DNA of 64,000 nucleotides from Populus alba (lineage: Eukaryota > Streptophyta > Magnoliopsida > Malpighiales > Salicaceae). The position numbers and the translations under genes are program-made. The notes under the pieces are model-generated. The model worked only from the letters and a program-made list of their open reading frames with translations. It was not told where the DNA came from and made no database searches. Location of the stretch: the NCBI RefSeq assembly GCF_005239225.2, contig NC_133290.1, forward strand, positions 12,036,204 to 12,100,203, read 5' to 3'. Shown here one piece after another: positions 1 through 10,965 of the stretch. How positions within the stretch are numbered: the stretch's first letter is position 1; every line of letters begins with the position of its first letter.

Positions 1-60
1 CTTTTATATTAGGTTTTATTGATAGAATATAGATGAAATATTAAATATTAATATATTTAA

Positions 61-510
61 AATTTTTGTTAGTGATTCCATATCAATTTTGAGGATACCG
101 AGGAAAGAGTTAGGATCAGTTATGATATAAAAGATTGCGGAGAATGTTCAATTGATAAGAGAAAAACTATGTATAACACAGAGTATATAAAAAAAAAAAG
201 TTATGCTGATTGTAAGAGGTGTAATTTGGAATTCAATATTGGTGATCTTGTCTTTCTCAAAGTATCACCAACTAAAGTATCACCAACTAAAAGAGTAAAG
301 AGGTTAGGAATTCAAGGAAAGTAAAATCCTAGATATGTTGAGCCTTTTGAGATATTGAAGAGAGTTGAAAAAATGGCCTGTATGCTTGCCTTGTCAGGTG
401 TGCATAATGTTTTTCATATATCTATGTTGAGAAGATATGTTCCTAATCCAAAACATGTTGTAGATTACACTCCTTCACAACTTCACCAAGATTTAACATA
501 TGATTAGTAA
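61..510 (+). pseudogene. Ty3/gypsy pol 3' end (integrase C-terminus), decayed
   Basis: Reading the + strand with several frame changes gives the typical end of a plant Ty3/gypsy polyprotein. A stretch like SYADCKRCNLEFNIGDLVFL is followed by KVSPTK, then a region matching the usual RYVGPFEILERV, VHNVFHVSMLRRYVP and LHQDLTYD-type motifs. The integrase C-terminal region of such elements joins new copies to the host genome. It is dead here: there are in-frame stops, and the short stretch encoding KVSPTK is duplicated near 258-291. The upstream part of the element lies outside the window. Confidence 0.8.
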
Positions 511-766
511 CAAGTGCAACTTTTATAGTTTGGTTTGAAACATTTAAATTGTAAAATTAATTAATTTTTGTGTAAAATCTGAGTGTGTGGAAGGCGTTTC
601 ATAAAGAACTTGATTTACTATTAATTGATTTATTTACTTAGTAAACTATTTTCTAAAAAATAGTTGTAGTTAAAGTTTTTGACACCTCCATTTTAATTAT
701 TCTCAGAATACTGCTTTACTTGAGAGAGAAATATTTTTAAGCCTTTTCTGGTCAGATTTTATAATA

Positions 767-770
<4 letters not shown>

Positions 771-816
<46 letters not shown>
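771..816. repeat. (TA)n microsatellite
   Basis: About 22 uninterrupted TA units between the pol remnant and the probable LTR. Confidence 0.95.
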
Positions 817-820
<4 letters not shown>

Positions 821-833
821 GTAATGCAGGGAG

Positions 834-1927
834 TTGTGATATCATGGTTCTAATGTTGAGTGATTTTTTTAAGGGGGTTTAAGGTCTTTTAAGCCAGTAA
901 TATATTGAAGAGTTGATTAAATTAGGAATTAGAAATTAGCTCATGTGTTGCATTAAATATTAGTGAACATATAATTTATGGTAATTGTTATTGTTAGGTT
1001 GTTGTGAGTGTTTGGTTGTCTCTAAGATTAATATTAGATTTGCATATTAGGTAAGTAACTATTCATCTTTTTGTTTAGTTATTTTGAGTTAGAAAATATA
1101 TGTTTATGTACTAAATAAGTTTTTTTTATTAATATATTCATTGTTTCATAAATTAAATAGATCAGACATTTTAAATTACTTGTAAATAATATTAAGTGCT
1201 TTGAATGTGTTTTGTTTTTGTAAACTTATTCATGGATTGAATATGAATTTAATTAATTGACTACGCTTTAGACTTGGCCTTTTAAAGTTAAACATAAACA
1301 TTTCTATTTATAGTTTGATATCTAGTCATTTGATAAATTATAATCTATTTTTATCATGGTTAGAGTAAATGTAGTCATTTAACTCTAAATTTAAGTTTGA
1401 ACATGAGTATGCAAACCAAATTTATGTTTAAAATAACTAATTTAAATTATTTAAGTTTTTGAAAGATTTATAAATATTATTTTTTACTTTGAATCTTTGA
1501 AAATATTAATATTTTAGTATAGTAATTGAACTGATTTTTAGCTATATATATTAGTACGTCTTGACTTGCTTCGTCAAGGTAACAAAATTAACTATTATTT
1601 ACTGAGTGTGTGATACTCACCTCCTAGTTATTTTTTTTTTTAAAATCACTTGGAAGAGGTTTAGAATATTAAATGGTTGTTTTGGAAGTTTATAATTGAT
1701 TTCTAGACTTTATTATTTTAATAATTAGATCAATTTATGATCTTAGACTTGTTGTGTGTGTGTGTGTATTTTAACTTTGAAGTTAAGTTATTTGATGTGA
1801 AATGATTTATATTTGATTTAATTAATTTATAATTCAAGGTATTTTGTTTTAACATAGTATTATTTTAAGTATAATGTTTTAATGAAAGTTAAGATGTCTT
1901 GCATGCTTAAAAAGCACGAGATGTTAT
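834..1927 (+). mobile_element. Probable 3' LTR of the gypsy remnant
   Basis: About 320 bp after the pol remnant a purine-rich stretch (GCAGGGAG) is followed by TGTGATATCATGG, similar to the TGTAACATCCC starts of many plant gypsy LTRs. GAGATGTTATG near 1918-1928 could be the matching end. An internal GTGTGATACTCACC near 1608 resembles a motif common inside gypsy LTRs. No second LTR is visible because the element runs off the window, so the borders are a guess. Confidence 0.4.
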
Positions 1928-2199
1928 GTTATTAAAAAAGTATCATCATAATTTTTAAGTTTAGGGAGTGGCAATGTATAAGGAGTTTATGGTTCAAATT
2001 TCTAAAGCATGGCCTCTAATTTATCAGTCAAATTAAAATATTCGAATATAGATATTTAGAAATCAAAATCAAATTGGTGAAACCTTTTAAGTCATTTTTA
2101 CTATTTCAATATTTATGAATTAACTTTATAAAAATTTATCAATTTATTAATAGAATTTTAATTTGAACTTTTTTTTTCTTTCAATTTATTTTGATATAA

Positions 2200-2645
2200 A
2201 TTTTACATCATTTGCCTCGCAAATCCAAGGTTTATGAACATATTGATTTCTATATGGAAAAAGCATAACCAGTTTTGATTTCCTTATTTTCTTTTATGAG
2301 AAAACTAGTCCATTCATGAGTGCTTCGTCTAGGGTTAAATTAATTTTTTTTGAAAAAATTACTTTTTTCATCTTATAGTTTAGTTAAAATTTTATCTTAT
2401 ATTTATATAAAATATATATCAAAAATTTTTCTGATATATATTTTATATAAATCTGACATCATTTTCCTTACAAATCCAAGATTCATAAACATAATAATGT
2501 CCACATGGAATAAGCATAACGGATTTGATTACCTCGTTTTCTTTTATGAGAAAACTAGTCCATTCATAAACATATTGTCTGAGGTCGAATCCATTTTTTT
2601 TGAAAAAATTACTTCTATTATCTTATATTTTTGTTAAAATTGCAC
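2200..2645. repeat. 250-bp tandem duplication, two diverged copies
   Basis: Two direct copies are offset by 250 bp. CTTTTATGAGAAAACTAGTC occurs at 2291 and again at 2541, and TTTTTTTTGAAAAAATTAC occurs in both at the same offset. Neither copy has a convincing reading frame; the 95-codon ORF over copy 2 is lysine/isoleucine-rich AT background. The second copy abuts the inverted-repeat element starting at 2638. Confidence 0.85.
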
Positions 2646-2799
2646 TTGCTTACTGACTTCTGAAAAATTACTCTTTGCAACCTGAGCTTTGTTGTATGTG
2701 TATTAATTTACATCATAAATCATCTTATAGTTTAGTCTATTTTACATCTACCAAGGATGTAAATTGTAATTTTTTAAAAGCTGATAAGCAAGTGCAATT
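2638..2799. mobile_element. Small MITE-like inverted-repeat element
   Basis: A perfect 15-bp inverted repeat, AATTGCACTTGCTTA at 2638-2652 and its complement at 2785-2799, extends imperfectly to about 36 bp per arm. The 162-bp unit is non-coding. The form fits a non-autonomous DNA transposon, but I cannot define a clear target-site duplication, so no superfamily is assigned. Confidence 0.6.
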
Positions 2800-3089
2800 T
2801 CAATAAAACTATAGCATGCTTTTTCCTAATTTTTTTAAACGTAAAAAAAAATTTCAAGGGTGTGGGGAATGTTTTTTCAGTGTCATTAAATCCCATCAAG
2901 TTGATTAATCTTAAAAACTCCGGACTTAACTCCTAGCCTAGCTCGAGTTATCACTTAAACCAATTGAGAGTTTACCCAAATTGAATAAATTGATTTTAGG
3001 GGTTTAAATGCAACATGAATGATCAGTAAAAAATGTCTTAGTTTAAAAAAAAAAAAAACTCTCAAAATGACAATGTTATTTTAAATATT

Positions 3090-3985
3090 GAGATGGCGCT
3101 AGATTGGATCAACCATGGTCACCTCGCAACCAAAGTTATAAACTCTACTGAGTTTAATAATTTTTTTTTTGTAAATTTTTTTTTATTTCATTATATGATA
3201 AAAAATAGATACTTGTAAAATTAAGTACCAACCCTAAAATAGAATTGACATTTACTTGATACCATGATAACCATATATAAAACAAATAGAAATAAATCAA
3301 AAGGTATATCTCTCAACTAATCCAATATTAAATGATGAAATAAAGTAAATCAATCAAAAAAATTATTAAAGGAACAAAAACTAAAAATATATATTGGGTT
3401 TAATTGGTAGATAAACCTTTCAAACTCATGATTCAGGTAACCCGAGTAAACACATGAAACCTGTGAACCAGGTCACAAACTCCACTAAGATTAATAACTT
3501 GTTTTTTTAAAAATTATTTTTTATTTAACTATATAATAAAAAACTAGAAAATTACAAAATTGAGCACCAACCAAATATTGAAATGTTTTTTTTTAGACTA
3601 TGATAACCTCATAGAAAGGAAAATGAAAAAACATTATAAAATTTAATTCTCAATCAACCCAATAAAAAATAATGAAATAAAGAAATAATTTTAAAAAATA
3701 AAAAATAAAAAAGTTAAATCTACCAAACTCGTGAAGCGATTCAACCCGTGAACAAGTCCATGGATTTTTAAAAGTTTAATAACATGATTTTTTATATATA
3801 TAAAAAACTAATATTTTTAGCCATATGATAAAAAAAAAAATAGATAAACACAAAATCGAGTTCTATTAGAAAAAAATATATATATCTGCCAAACCCGTGA
3901 ACCAGTGTAACTTGGATTACCCTATCAAACTCGCAATATGAGACATTAACTTCATAAATTTTAATAATTTGGTTTTTTTTAAAAA
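3090..3985. repeat. Divergent tandem-like dispersed repeats
   Basis: Three or four diverged units of roughly 380 bp each carry a phrase like AACCCGTGAACCAGGTCACA, then a line about the ACTCCACTAAGATTAATAA region, then an AT-rich block ending in AATGATGAAATAAAG. The same phrases occur in reverse orientation near 55930-56110. I see no coding capacity. They look like old tandem copies of a dispersed poplar-type repeat. Confidence 0.6.
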
Positions 3986-4604
3986 AAAAATTGTTATTTA
4001 TTTCAATAAATATAAAATAAATTAGATGAAATTGCGATACTAAAATATTTTTTAAATATCAATTCAATATTAAGATATTTTTTTAATGTTACAATGCTCA
4101 TATAAAAAGAAAAGTAAAATGAATTATCAACTTAAGTCCTAATAACCACGTAACATAGGAACTAAGTTAAAAAAAAAAAAATCAATAAACAGCCAAAATA
4201 CAGAAAAGAAATTCACGCTTTTGTTGTAATAAGGGCAATGTACTCATCTTTGAATTGAAAATTCAGTTAAACTCTCTCTCTCTCTCTCTCTTTTTCACAC
4301 CATCACCTATTAATTAAAAATCTTTGGGCCAAAAAAAATCAGTGCCAGTTAAATCATAAAAATGCCAAAACCTAATTTTTTTTTAAACACTATTTCTCTT
4401 TATTTCTTAAACAAAAGAAAGGTTCAATAAACAACTTTTGAAGTGGTGGGAGGCTTCAACTAACAATCATTCGATTATTTTCGAGTCTGGTTTTGAGTTT
4501 TTATGAAAAATATTTCCTTGATATTATCTGTATTCTTATTATTAGTTGTTTCTAAAGAGCTCTAAACAACCGAACAGCAAAATATGATGGTTCTTGCAAG
4601 GAGG

Positions 4605-4606
<2 letters not shown>

Positions 4607-4652
<46 letters not shown>

Positions 4653-4655
4653 TAT
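4607..4655. repeat. (ATT)n microsatellite
   Basis: About 15 ATT units. It creates spurious poly-Leu and poly-Asn ORFs on the two strands. A (CT)n tract of about 20 bp lies at 4272-4291. Confidence 0.95.
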
Positions 4656-5019
4656 TAGATTTGATTTCGCCCTTAACCGGATTAGAGAGTTTCTTTTTTT
4701 TCCTTGTTTGTTTGTTGAGAAAAAAGGATCGATAGGTTGTAAGGTGTACCTGTCAAGAACTGCAAAAAGAAATCCCATAGAACTGGTAGATATATATTTT
4801 ACAGTTGGGAATTAATAATTAAAGCATCGCATAGATTCAGTAATTACAAGCTGCTTTAGCTAGCCTTACGTATAGATTTGAAATTCGGGTCTTCAGGATT
4901 AGGGTTTGGTTATTGCAGCGGCAAGAACAGATCATTGACAAGAGATATATCATATCAAACCACGTACAACGATGAAGACGTCTAAGATATTACCAAGTGT
5001 GTGTAATTTATTTAATAAT

Positions 5020-5092
5020 AAGCTATATAAATAATATCACTAAATATTCTAAATTAAGGATATAAACAGGAACAATATTATTTATATAGCTT
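5020..5092. repeat. Perfect 18-bp inverted repeat
   Basis: AAGCTATATAAATAATAT at 5020-5037 is the exact reverse complement of 5075-5092, with a 37-nt spacer. It could fold as a hairpin or be a minimal foldback element. No function is evident. Confidence 0.85.
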
Positions 5093-5437
5093 CTCTTTCG
5101 TTTTGATGGTTGCAGCAAACTCAGGGTGTTGGTGAGCAGATCCCATCCATCCACAGATTTGATATCTTTTCTTCTCTCTTCCAAACATGTAAAATTAATC
5201 TGAATTATTTCTTACATTAATCACGTACGTACGTGTTAAGAATCTTGATTATTCAAAACCAATTAAGGTATAATAAAATAAAAATCATGATCTTTGCTTC
5301 TATACGTCTCAGCAGAGAAAAAACTGTGAAAGATTCTCTGAGGTTCCTCAATTATAACATAATTTTCTTTTCCTGATATTTTATCACACGATTCCTGGAC
5401 TTGGTCAAAGGCTGTGGCCAGAATTACAATTTACTAT

Positions 5438-5440
<3 letters not shown>

Positions 5441-5473
<33 letters not shown>
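5441..5473. repeat. (TA)n microsatellite
   Basis: About 16 TA units. Confidence 0.95.
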
Positions 5474-5474
<1 letters not shown>

Positions 5475-5829
5475 CATCGACATGAATGATTCTTGCAATG
5501 TCTATCATTAAACCTAACCTTCCTCGAGAACATGGGACAAAAGCTAGATAATGTTAGATTTCCAGAATGGAGTCCAAATACCACACGAGACACTTAATTT
5601 TCTATTTTTTTTAAATATATAAATCTTTTGAAAAGTAAATGGTGGTCAATATTGGTGACGGTTGTTATACCTCTTTTTATACCATTCAACTACCATTTTT
5701 CCTAATTTGGTTGCGTGCCCATCACATTATTCTATACACATAAATAATTTTAATCATAGCATTTCTAATCAGTGCATGAAGACGATTTCAATACTTTATA
5801 TCTAGTACCAGTACTGTGGTAGTAGGGCT

Positions 5830-5980
5830 AGAATGGTAGATATTATTTTTTAAAATATTTTTATTTAGAGGTATATTAAAATAGTATTTTTTTTATAATT
5901 TGTTTTTAATCCTAACACATCAAAATAATTAAAAAATACTATTTTTTTCTTAAAAAAAATGGTAATACCATACTTAAAAG
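5830..5980. repeat. AT-rich MITE-like family, copy 1
   Basis: First of at least 13 copies of one AT-rich family in this window. The shared core reads approximately AAAATATATTAAAATAATATTTTT, then an AT-rich stretch, then a phrase like CACATCAAAATGATTTAAAAA, with self-complementary A/T-rich ends. I infer a non-autonomous DNA element typical of Salicaceae; the superfamily is not known to me. Confidence 0.6.
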
Positions 5981-6093
5981 TAGAGACTTTTATCTCTCTA
6001 GTACTATGGTGGTAGTATATGTTAACAGCTCTCCCTGGCCTCTTATCTTTTTCTTCTTTTCACACTGAATCAAAACCACACCTCTCACATACT

Positions 6094-6099
6094 TTGACC
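6094..6099 (+). promoter_or_regulatory. W-box-like site TTGACC
   Basis: TTGACC matches the TTGAC[C/T] core bound by WRKY factors. It lies about 0.7 kb upstream of a VQ gene, whose protein family partners with WRKYs, so self-feedback is possible. A hexamer of this kind occurs often by chance. Confidence 0.3.
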
Positions 6100-6663
6100 A
6101 GTTGCCTTGCCTCTCCTATCACACCCCTCTCCCTCTCGGCTACCCCACCCTGATCTTTTGAGAGAAACTGCGAGCAGAAGCAGCCTCTGTTTGAGAGAAG
6201 AAAAGGCTGGAGAACCACCCCTCTCTCTCTCTCTGTCTCTTGAAGAAAACCCTAATTCACCTCAGTACCCCCATATTAGGCTTAAAAACAAAAGGGAAAC
6301 AGAAAACAACCAAAGAGAGTTAGCTTCCATTCATCTCTATCTCTTTCTTCCCTGATGGAACTATCAATTTCATGATCCTCGGCTGTTTGTTCCCTTCTCT
6401 ACACCATAATATACCCTTTTGTCCGAAGACCAAGTAAAAGCAAGCCAAACGCTGTCTTCTTTGTAGATCAGAGCTTTAAAGACAACTTGGGGTACTTTTT
6501 CTGAGAATAGCTCTCCTTGATTTATCTTCCAGAAGACTTTTCGCTTTCTTCCTTTATATTACCACATGCTTTGTTTTGTAGCTTCTCCTCCCCCCTTCTT
6601 AAATGAGCCTGATCGAGTCTGTGTGGGTAAGTCAATAAGTAAGCACGCAAAAATCTCACTGCA

Positions 6664-6669
6664 TATATA
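6664..6669 (+). promoter_or_regulatory. Candidate TATA box of the VQ gene
   Basis: TATATA sits about 115 bp upstream of the ATG and directly before a (CT)n tract, a common arrangement of plant core promoter and pyrimidine-rich leader. The CT-rich segment at 6100-6260 might instead mark an earlier transcription start. Confidence 0.35.
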
Positions 6670-6673
6670 GATA

Positions 6674-6675
<2 letters not shown>

Positions 6676-6720
<45 letters not shown>
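6676..6720. repeat. (CT)n microsatellite in the 5' leader
   Basis: About 22 CT units end roughly 60 bp before the VQ start codon. CT-rich leader repeats are common in plants and this one may vary in length between individuals. Confidence 0.95.
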
Positions 6721-6725
<5 letters not shown>

Positions 6726-6782
6726 TCTCTGTCTTTCTTTTACGTCTTTCCCTTTTAGTTTATCTCTTTTTCTTGAAGAAAA

Positions 6783-8306
6783 ATGGATTCTGGCAATAGT
6801 GGAAGTATGCAATCCTCCAGTGGTGGAGATGAAGAGTATGATTCACGCGCTGAGTCAATCTCAGCTTTCTTGAACAACAATAACAACCCATTAAGCCATG
6901 TTGGTCCCATGTCTAGTAACCCACCACCACAACCAGAACACCACCACCACCACCACCAAACCCACCACTCTTCTTCATCATCAACGATGTTGTTTGACCC
7001 TTTATCAAACTATTTTGATCCTTTATCATCGGCATCATCAAGATCACCACCACCTCCTTTCACGAACCCAAATTCACTCCTCAATCTTGATATGGTTTGG
7101 TCTAAGAACTTAAGATCTGAACCCAATTGCACTGATCTTGGTGGCTTCATTTCGTCTTCCTCACCAACCCAACAGTTGTTTACCAACCAAACTCAAACTA
7201 GAACCACTTTTCAGTCTCTACCACCGCATGGACATGAAAGTACTACAAGAGGTCCAGTTTCAGTTTCAGGGGCAAATGATCAAGTCAGTAACACTGCAGG
7301 GGTTAGAAACCCGAAGAAAAGATCAAGAGCTTCTAGGCGTGCACCAACTACTGTCCTGACCACAGACACCACCAATTTCAGAGCCATGGTTCAGGAGTTT
7401 ACAGGGATCCCTGCACCACCCTTCACGTCCTCACCTTTCCCAAGAAGCAGGCTTGATCTATTTGGAACTGCAGCCTCCACTTTGAGATCAGCTGTCTCTC
7501 ACCATTTGGACCCTTCACCACCTCCTTACCTTTTAAGACCGTTTGCTCAAAGATTCCAACCACCTCCACCACCAGCACCACCATTTGCCTCTTCAGGCTC
7601 TACTGCATCATCATTTTCTACTTCTATGGTCGATGCTATAGCCTCCACTACTACAACTAACATCAATAATTCCGGTGCTTGTACTAATAGTACTTCTACT
7701 AATATCTCCTCAACTTCCATTAACTACCAACTACCTTCTGATTTAGGCCTTTTTAAACAGCCGCACAACTTGCTCAACATCAACGTCCAAAACCCAATTC
7801 TCAATTTCCACCCTCTTCTTCAAGCCCCTCATAAATATCCACTTCCAAATTCAACCAATATCCTTGGCACCACAAAAGCACAACAAGGGTCTTCGTTAGA
7901 AATCCCATCAAATGATTCACATCTCAAAATGGGTGTTTTAGAAGAGTTCGGGATGAGCCATGGCCATGTTAGCACAAACCTTACAGGGCTTCAAAATATA
8001 GTTTCATCGTCGTCGTCACCATCAGCAGATGCGACGTTAATGAGAAGAAGTGATCACAACAACAATATTGCAAACTGGGGAGATGGGGTTGGTTCAAATG
8101 AGGGTGGCCATCATCATCATCAACAACAAGGTCTTCTAAGGTCCATTAATGGCAATTACAATAACTCAACCCAGCGTGTTACAAACGGGAAAGTTAACTT
8201 CTTGGCTTCTTCGTCATCAGATTTTCGTGGTGATAACAAGGGGCAAGAGAATGTGGCTGCAAGAAGTGAAGGTATGATGGAATCGTGGATTTGTTCTTCT
8301 GATTAG
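6783..8306 (+). CDS. VQ motif-containing protein (WRKY cofactor family)
   Basis: Intronless 507-residue frame. The VQ core FRAMVQEFTG lies at about residues 199-208 and continues as IPAPPF, the longer signature of one VQ subgroup. A basic cluster (NPKKRSRASRR) about 15-20 residues earlier looks like a nuclear localisation signal. The rest is low complexity and probably disordered: Asn runs near residue 31, six His at about 53-58, and Ser- and Pro-rich tracts. Known family members bind the C-terminal WRKY domain of group I and IIc WRKY factors through the VQ core and tune defence, growth or seed programmes. The ATG is the first in frame after the CT-rich leader, and the acidic, Ser-rich N-terminus fits the subgroup. 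Length is at the large end for VQ proteins. The family call is firm; I do not assign a VQ number. Confidence 0.93.
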   Translation: MDSGNSGSMQSSSGGDEEYDSRAESISAFLNNNNNPLSHVGPMSSNPPPQPEHHHHHHQTHHSSSSSTMLFDPLSNYFDPLSSASSRSPPPPFTNPNSLLNLDMVWSKNLRSEPNCTDLGGFISSSSPTQQLFTNQTQTRTTFQSLPPHGHESTTRGPVSVSGANDQVSNTAGVRNPKKRSRASRRAPTTVLTTDTTNFRAMVQEFTGIPAPPFTSSPFPRSRLDLFGTAASTLRSAVSHHLDPSPPPYLLRPFAQRFQPPPPPAPPFASSGSTASSFSTSMVDAIASTTTTNINNSGACTNSTSTNISSTSINYQLPSDLGLFKQPHNLLNINVQNPILNFHPLLQAPHKYPLPNSTNILGTTKAQQGSSLEIPSNDSHLKMGVLEEFGMSHGHVSTNLTGLQNIVSSSSSPSADATLMRRSDHNNNIANWGDGVGSNEGGHHHHQQQGLLRSINGNYNNSTQRVTNGKVNFLASSSSDFRGDNKGQENVAARSEGMMESWICSSD

Positions 8307-8880
8307 GAATATAAGTCTCTTATTATTAGTATATGATGATCACCATTAAGAAGTAGTAAATGATAACGAGATCATAATCAGAGAGAGAAAGAATGAAGAT
8401 TAAGAGGATAAAGCTTAAATGGCGGTGAGTATCTATGTTGATGCATGAAAGAAAAGAATATTTTTTTGTCTCTCTCCATTTGAACCATGACTTTTGGTTA
8501 ACCTAATTAGGACACCTTTTTTCTTTCTTTGATTTTATTTCCTTCTTAATCTCTCCTAGTTATATGTAAATAATAGCTTTTCTTCTTTCTTTTGACATTT
8601 TTCCATGTATTATTAATTCCTGATCCTTGTACATCCCTATACAAACGATCATGGCACTCTTAATTAGTTCTCCTAGTCTTGATAGCTAGTAAAATGCTCT
8701 AGTTTAATTTACCATGTTCAATTTTTCTCTTTAAAGAAGTCAAATTTGAGATTTATTCTGTCGCCTGCTGTAAAAGAATGAAGAGTCTTGAGCTACATGT
8801 GATGACTAATTTTTGGATGGTCTTCACATGGCCTGTTGCTTTGTTCAAGTTGACCATAATATTGAGGAGGATTAAGTACT
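8307..8880 (+). other. 3' flank of the VQ gene
   Basis: Likely 3' UTR with T-rich and TGTA-type elements (TATATGTAAATAATAG near 8560), then non-coding DNA. No second gene is seen. Confidence 0.45.
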
Positions 8881-9590
8881 GGAAAAAAAATTAGATTTTT
8901 TTTTTTAAAATTTCTTATGTTTATTTCTTATTTAAAAAGTTAATCACCAAAACACATTTTACAGTTAAAAAAAAATTTAATTTGGTTTTCAAAAAAGTAT
9001 TTTTCTTTTATTTTGGATGAAAAATATTTTTTAGAAGTTGTTAAAAATTTAAAAGTGTCATGTTATTTGTTGATTTTTAAAATTTGATCTTCAAATTTTT
9101 AGTTGCTATATATTTTGCTTTGAATTTTTTTTTTTTTTTCATCTCTTAGAATTTGATCTAATTTGATTTTTATATAAACTTTAGTCCTTATTTTTTTAAT
9201 CAAATTTTTTTTATCTTATTTTATTTTAAATAATTTATGAAATTATAATTATTTTTTTATTTCATTTATCTTTCAACTTTTTTATCTGTCGAATTTGATC
9301 TCAATTATTATTTTGATTGTTATTTATTTTATTTGATATAATTTATGAAATTATATTTTTTTTCAATTTCATTCTTATTGAATTTTTTGTTTTACACAAT
9401 ATTTTTCCTCATTTTTTTTAATAAACTTGAAAAAAAATAAAGTATTAATAAGTTATTTTTTAACTCATTATGATATTATAAAATATTACAAAATAATTTA
9501 TGTTTCAAAAATTTACTTTAAAAAATAACTATTTTTAAAATTAAAAATTATTTTTCAGTAAACAAACTCTATAAATAAAAAACAGAGCCC
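8880..9590. repeat. AT-rich dispersed repeat, unclassified
   Basis: Very T-rich DNA with recurring phrases such as TTTGATCT and AATTTATGAAATTATA, which occurs twice about 120 bp apart. Related TTGATCTTC phrases recur near 55730-55830. It resembles a degraded non-coding element and has no coding frame. Confidence 0.45.
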
Positions 9591-9749
9591 ATCAAAGTAT
9601 GTGTGTGAGTGTTACTTGCTCGTGTTTCCATCACTTTTATATATCGTCCTTGTTATCGAGTAGTAACTCAAGAATGATGAACAAGAACACATCGTTTAGT
9701 GCCAGCAAATTAATAAAAAGAAAAACATAACACATGGGGTTGGAGTTTT

Positions 9750-9925
9750 GTCCAGTTTCGTAAAAAAATTTAAATTTTATTTATTTTAAATTAATATTTT
9801 TTTTAATGTTTTTAAATCATTTAAAAAAATAAAAAAAATATTATTTTAATTATTTAAAATAAAAAAAATTAAAAAAAACAATTATAACTATACTTTTAAA
9901 CAAAAATTATCTATCAAACTAATAT
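9750..9925. repeat. AT-rich MITE-like family, copy 2
   Basis: Shares the self-complementary A/T core, seen here as TTTTTAATGTTTTTAAATCA followed by A-runs and a CAATTATAACTATACTTTTA-type end. Confidence 0.55.
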
Positions 9926-10424
9926 TACTGCATCCTCTCGTTACCTTTGTGGTATTTGTGGTGTCCGTAATGTATAGGAGTGATTGGTGGCGCGATTTGG
10001 GGAAACGTCGGCCGCCGCAATCTTGTCTTAGATTAATCAAATCTCTTCTTGCACGTGGTTCTGCTTGTTTCTTTACTTAACACTTTGTATTTATTTCCAC
10101 AATAAAAGAATTAACAAAATGTTGCTTCATTTTTTTATGGTAATTTGAAGTCTTGATATATATAAACTATAGGATATTTCCTTTTAAATCCTTCATAAAA
10201 GAGTATTGTGGAATTAGTTCTCATACATCTTAATTAAATCTTTCCTTTTATATTGTAATTTTCATAAAAATGAATAATAATATAAACGTAATCAAGTTAA
10301 TCCTTTTCTCGTAAGGTCTTCAGTTTTATTTAGTACAAAACTAATTAAGCCTCTAATTAAGGATATTTACATGTCATGTCGGGTCCCCTAAAGAATCACT
10401 AATGGTGTTGTAGGACACCTACAA

Positions 10425-10547
10425 GTAGAGACCGACTGTGCGTGTTGGACAAAAGCGCCTTTTTAGTACAGCAATAAAATGCTTGGAGATATTTTTTTGC
10501 CCTGCTGTGAAGCAAAAAAAAAAAAAAAAAAAAAAACTATAGACCGA
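10425..10547 (+). mobile_element. Possible retroposed poly(A)-tailed fragment
   Basis: About 77 bp containing AATAAA ends in a run of about 24 A and is flanked by matching direct repeats, TAGAGACCGAC on the left and TATAGACCGAC on the right. AATAAA, a poly(A) tail and flanking direct repeats together are the marks of LINE-type retroposition of a transcript 3' end. The source transcript is not recognised. Confidence 0.4.
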
Positions 10548-10784
10548 CATTAATTAAAAATTACATAAACCTCGCTTTCCCACCGATCTACTTTGTCTTA
10601 AAAAATTTCCCCCCCTTAGAACGGACCAAGTGATTTGATTATTATACCTTACAAAAGTTTTCATTTAAAAATGTGGGTGCACTATGAGCTTTAAGAAGTC
10701 AAATTATGTGAGTATCGCAGACAACGCATGTGTGGACAAGAATAATATTTAGCTCATATTAGCTGTAACTTCGCTTTTAAATGG

Positions 10785-10965
10785 ATGTTTAGATTGCAGT
10801 TCAAATTATATTATTCAAAAATTTGAAGTTTTTTAAAAATAATATTTTTTTATATATATTTCAAATTGTTTTAATGTATTGATATTACATAATTTTTTTA
10901 AAATTTAAAAATTTATTTTAATATATTTTAAAATAATGTTTTTTTTAAATAACTAGTACCGCGTT
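10785..10965. repeat. AT-rich MITE-like family, copy 3
   Basis: Contains the TTTTAATGTATTGATATTA and TTATTTTAATATATTTTAAA phrases of the family; the ends are unclear. Confidence 0.55.

Larger units (their letters stand above)
4656..6060. other. Gene-free stretch upstream of the VQ gene
   Basis: I see no credible reading frame. It contains an 18-bp perfect inverted repeat at 5020-5092, a (TA)n tract and one copy of the AT-rich MITE-like family, each listed separately. The rest is unremarkable AT-rich DNA, part of which may be distal promoter of the gene at 6783. Confidence 0.6.

Noticed and set aside
4542..4815. Overlapping ORFs with poly-Asn or poly-Leu on opposite strands
   Set aside because: Both are created by the (ATT)n microsatellite; no conserved sequence surrounds it.
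6107..6355. 82-codon ORF upstream of the VQ gene
   Set aside because: CT-rich leader-like DNA; composition explains it and there is no domain. It could at most be an upstream ORF.
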